Shown piece by piece: positions 6,447 to 6,912 of a stretch of DNA of 6,912 nucleotides. The position numbers and the translations under genes were made by a program. This DNA comes from an uncultured Eubacteriales bacterium. Its GTDB lineage: Bacteria; Bacillota; Clostridia; Oscillospirales; Acutalibacteraceae. Below the pieces are notes generated by a model. The model did no database searches, was not told where the DNA came from, and worked only from the letters and a program-made list of their open reading frames with translations. Every line of letters begins with the position of its first letter. Within the stretch, counting starts at the first letter, position 1. The DNA lies in contig CABQAC010000115.1 in assembly GCA_902462035.1 (NCBI GenBank), positions 1-6,912 of the forward strand, given 5' to 3'.

Positions 6447-6912
6447 AGCCCGTATCGATTGTGATGGAGGCATTCGGCCCATACCTCCGCCGTCAGGAGA
6501 TTGACTTCGAGCGTTTAAACAAATGCCAGATATTTTTAATCGCCGGCCCCACCGGGGGCGGAAAGACAGCCATTTTGGACGCGATGAGCTTCGCCTTGTA
6601 CGGGGAAGCCACCGGCGGCCAGCGCGGCTTTGCCGAGATGCGGACCAACGCGGCGCCGGACGATGTGGATACCCAGGTGTCGTTTTGCTTTTCCCTTGGG
6701 GAGAGGAAGTACCGTTTTACCCGTTTAATCCACCCATACCAAAAACGGGGCGGGGCCAGGGAACTGCGGATGGAAGCCGTGTGCAGCCGGTGGGAAAAGG
6801 ACGGCTGGCTGGTGTTGGAATCCTCTTCCCCCCGGGCAGTGGCACGGACGGCGGAACAGATTTTGGGTTTTACCCACCAGCAGTTTTCCCAGATGATTGT
6901 TCTGCCCCAGGG
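6443..6912 (+). CDS. sbcC: SbcC ATPase subunit, N-terminal part (Rad50 homologue, cut by window edge)
   Basis: SbcC is the SMC-like ATPase that controls SbcD access to DNA ends; full-length proteins usually exceed 1000 residues with long coiled coils, so only the N-terminal ATPase lobe is present here (156 complete codons). The start MKPVSIVMEAFGPY is typical. The Walker A motif is GPTGGGKT (residues 35-42, Lys41, Thr42), followed by ILDAMSFALYG; most SbcC proteins have GAGKT, so Gly in place of Ala is a mild variant. The frame ends within MIVLPQG, the Q-loop, with Gln156 as the last full residue. ATG at 6443 overlaps the sbcD stop by four bases and has GAGGAGG shortly upstream. The coiled coil, zinc hook, signature motif and Walker B lie beyond the window. 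Confidence 0.95.
   Translation, partial: MKPVSIVMEAFGPYLRRQEIDFERLNKCQIFLIAGPTGGGKTAILDAMSFALYGEATGGQRGFAEMRTNAAPDDVDTQVSFCFSLGERKYRFTRLIHPYQKRGGARELRMEAVCSRWEKDGWLVLESSSPRAVARTAEQILGFTHQQFSQMIVLPQ

Noticed and set aside
5304..6482. A 392-codon minus-strand frame, and another of 268 codons at 5137-5943
   Set aside because: Both are antisense to sbcD in GC-rich DNA, rich in Arg, Pro and His, with no recognisable domain.
1..6912. CRISPR array, mobile element, tRNA, rRNA or phage gene
   Set aside because: No regular direct repeats, terminal inverted repeats, transposase motifs or RNA gene signatures were seen on either strand.

Overview
The window looks like chromosomal DNA from a Gram-positive anaerobe of the Firmicutes, most likely class Clostridia (an Oscillospirales-type lineage is a guess). 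This rests on strong GGAGG-type ribosome binding sites, use of TTG and GTG starts, a DUF1540 mini-protein, a DUF368 transporter, an anchored DacF-type carboxypeptidase, and moderate to high G+C. It is a compact, core-like region: no mobile element, CRISPR array, tRNA or rRNA was seen.

Left part, minus strand (read right to left, 4309 to 1). Five genes concern the cell envelope or are unknown. They are a membrane-anchored D-Ala-D-Ala carboxypeptidase (2942-4309); a 53-residue six-cysteine DUF1540 protein (2690-2851) followed by an intrinsic terminator; a DUF368 undecaprenyl-phosphate translocase (1654-2460); a Wzx-like polysaccharide flippase that starts at TTG (227-1621); and the first 69 residues of an unidentified membrane protein running off the left edge (1-207). 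The last three are spaced by 32 and 19 bases and look like one operon. Together they could handle the lipid carrier cycle: the flippase moves lipid-linked glycans outward and the DUF368 protein returns undecaprenyl phosphate inward.

Right part, plus strand (4518 to the edge). A 231-residue calcineurin-like metallophosphoesterase is followed after 72 bases by sbcD, which overlaps sbcC by four bases (ATGA); sbcC is cut by the window end. SbcCD is the bacterial Mre11-Rad50 nuclease that opens DNA hairpins and processes blocked double-strand ends. The two halves diverge from a spacer at 4310-4517 that holds a good extended -10 promoter for the carboxypeptidase gene.

The most notable observation is in the metallophosphoesterase. 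Two of its metal ligands are replaced (Asn to Lys in GNHE, and the first His of GHxH to Ser). By family knowledge both belong to the same metal site, while the ligands of the other site are intact. No clearly novel multi-gene system was found.
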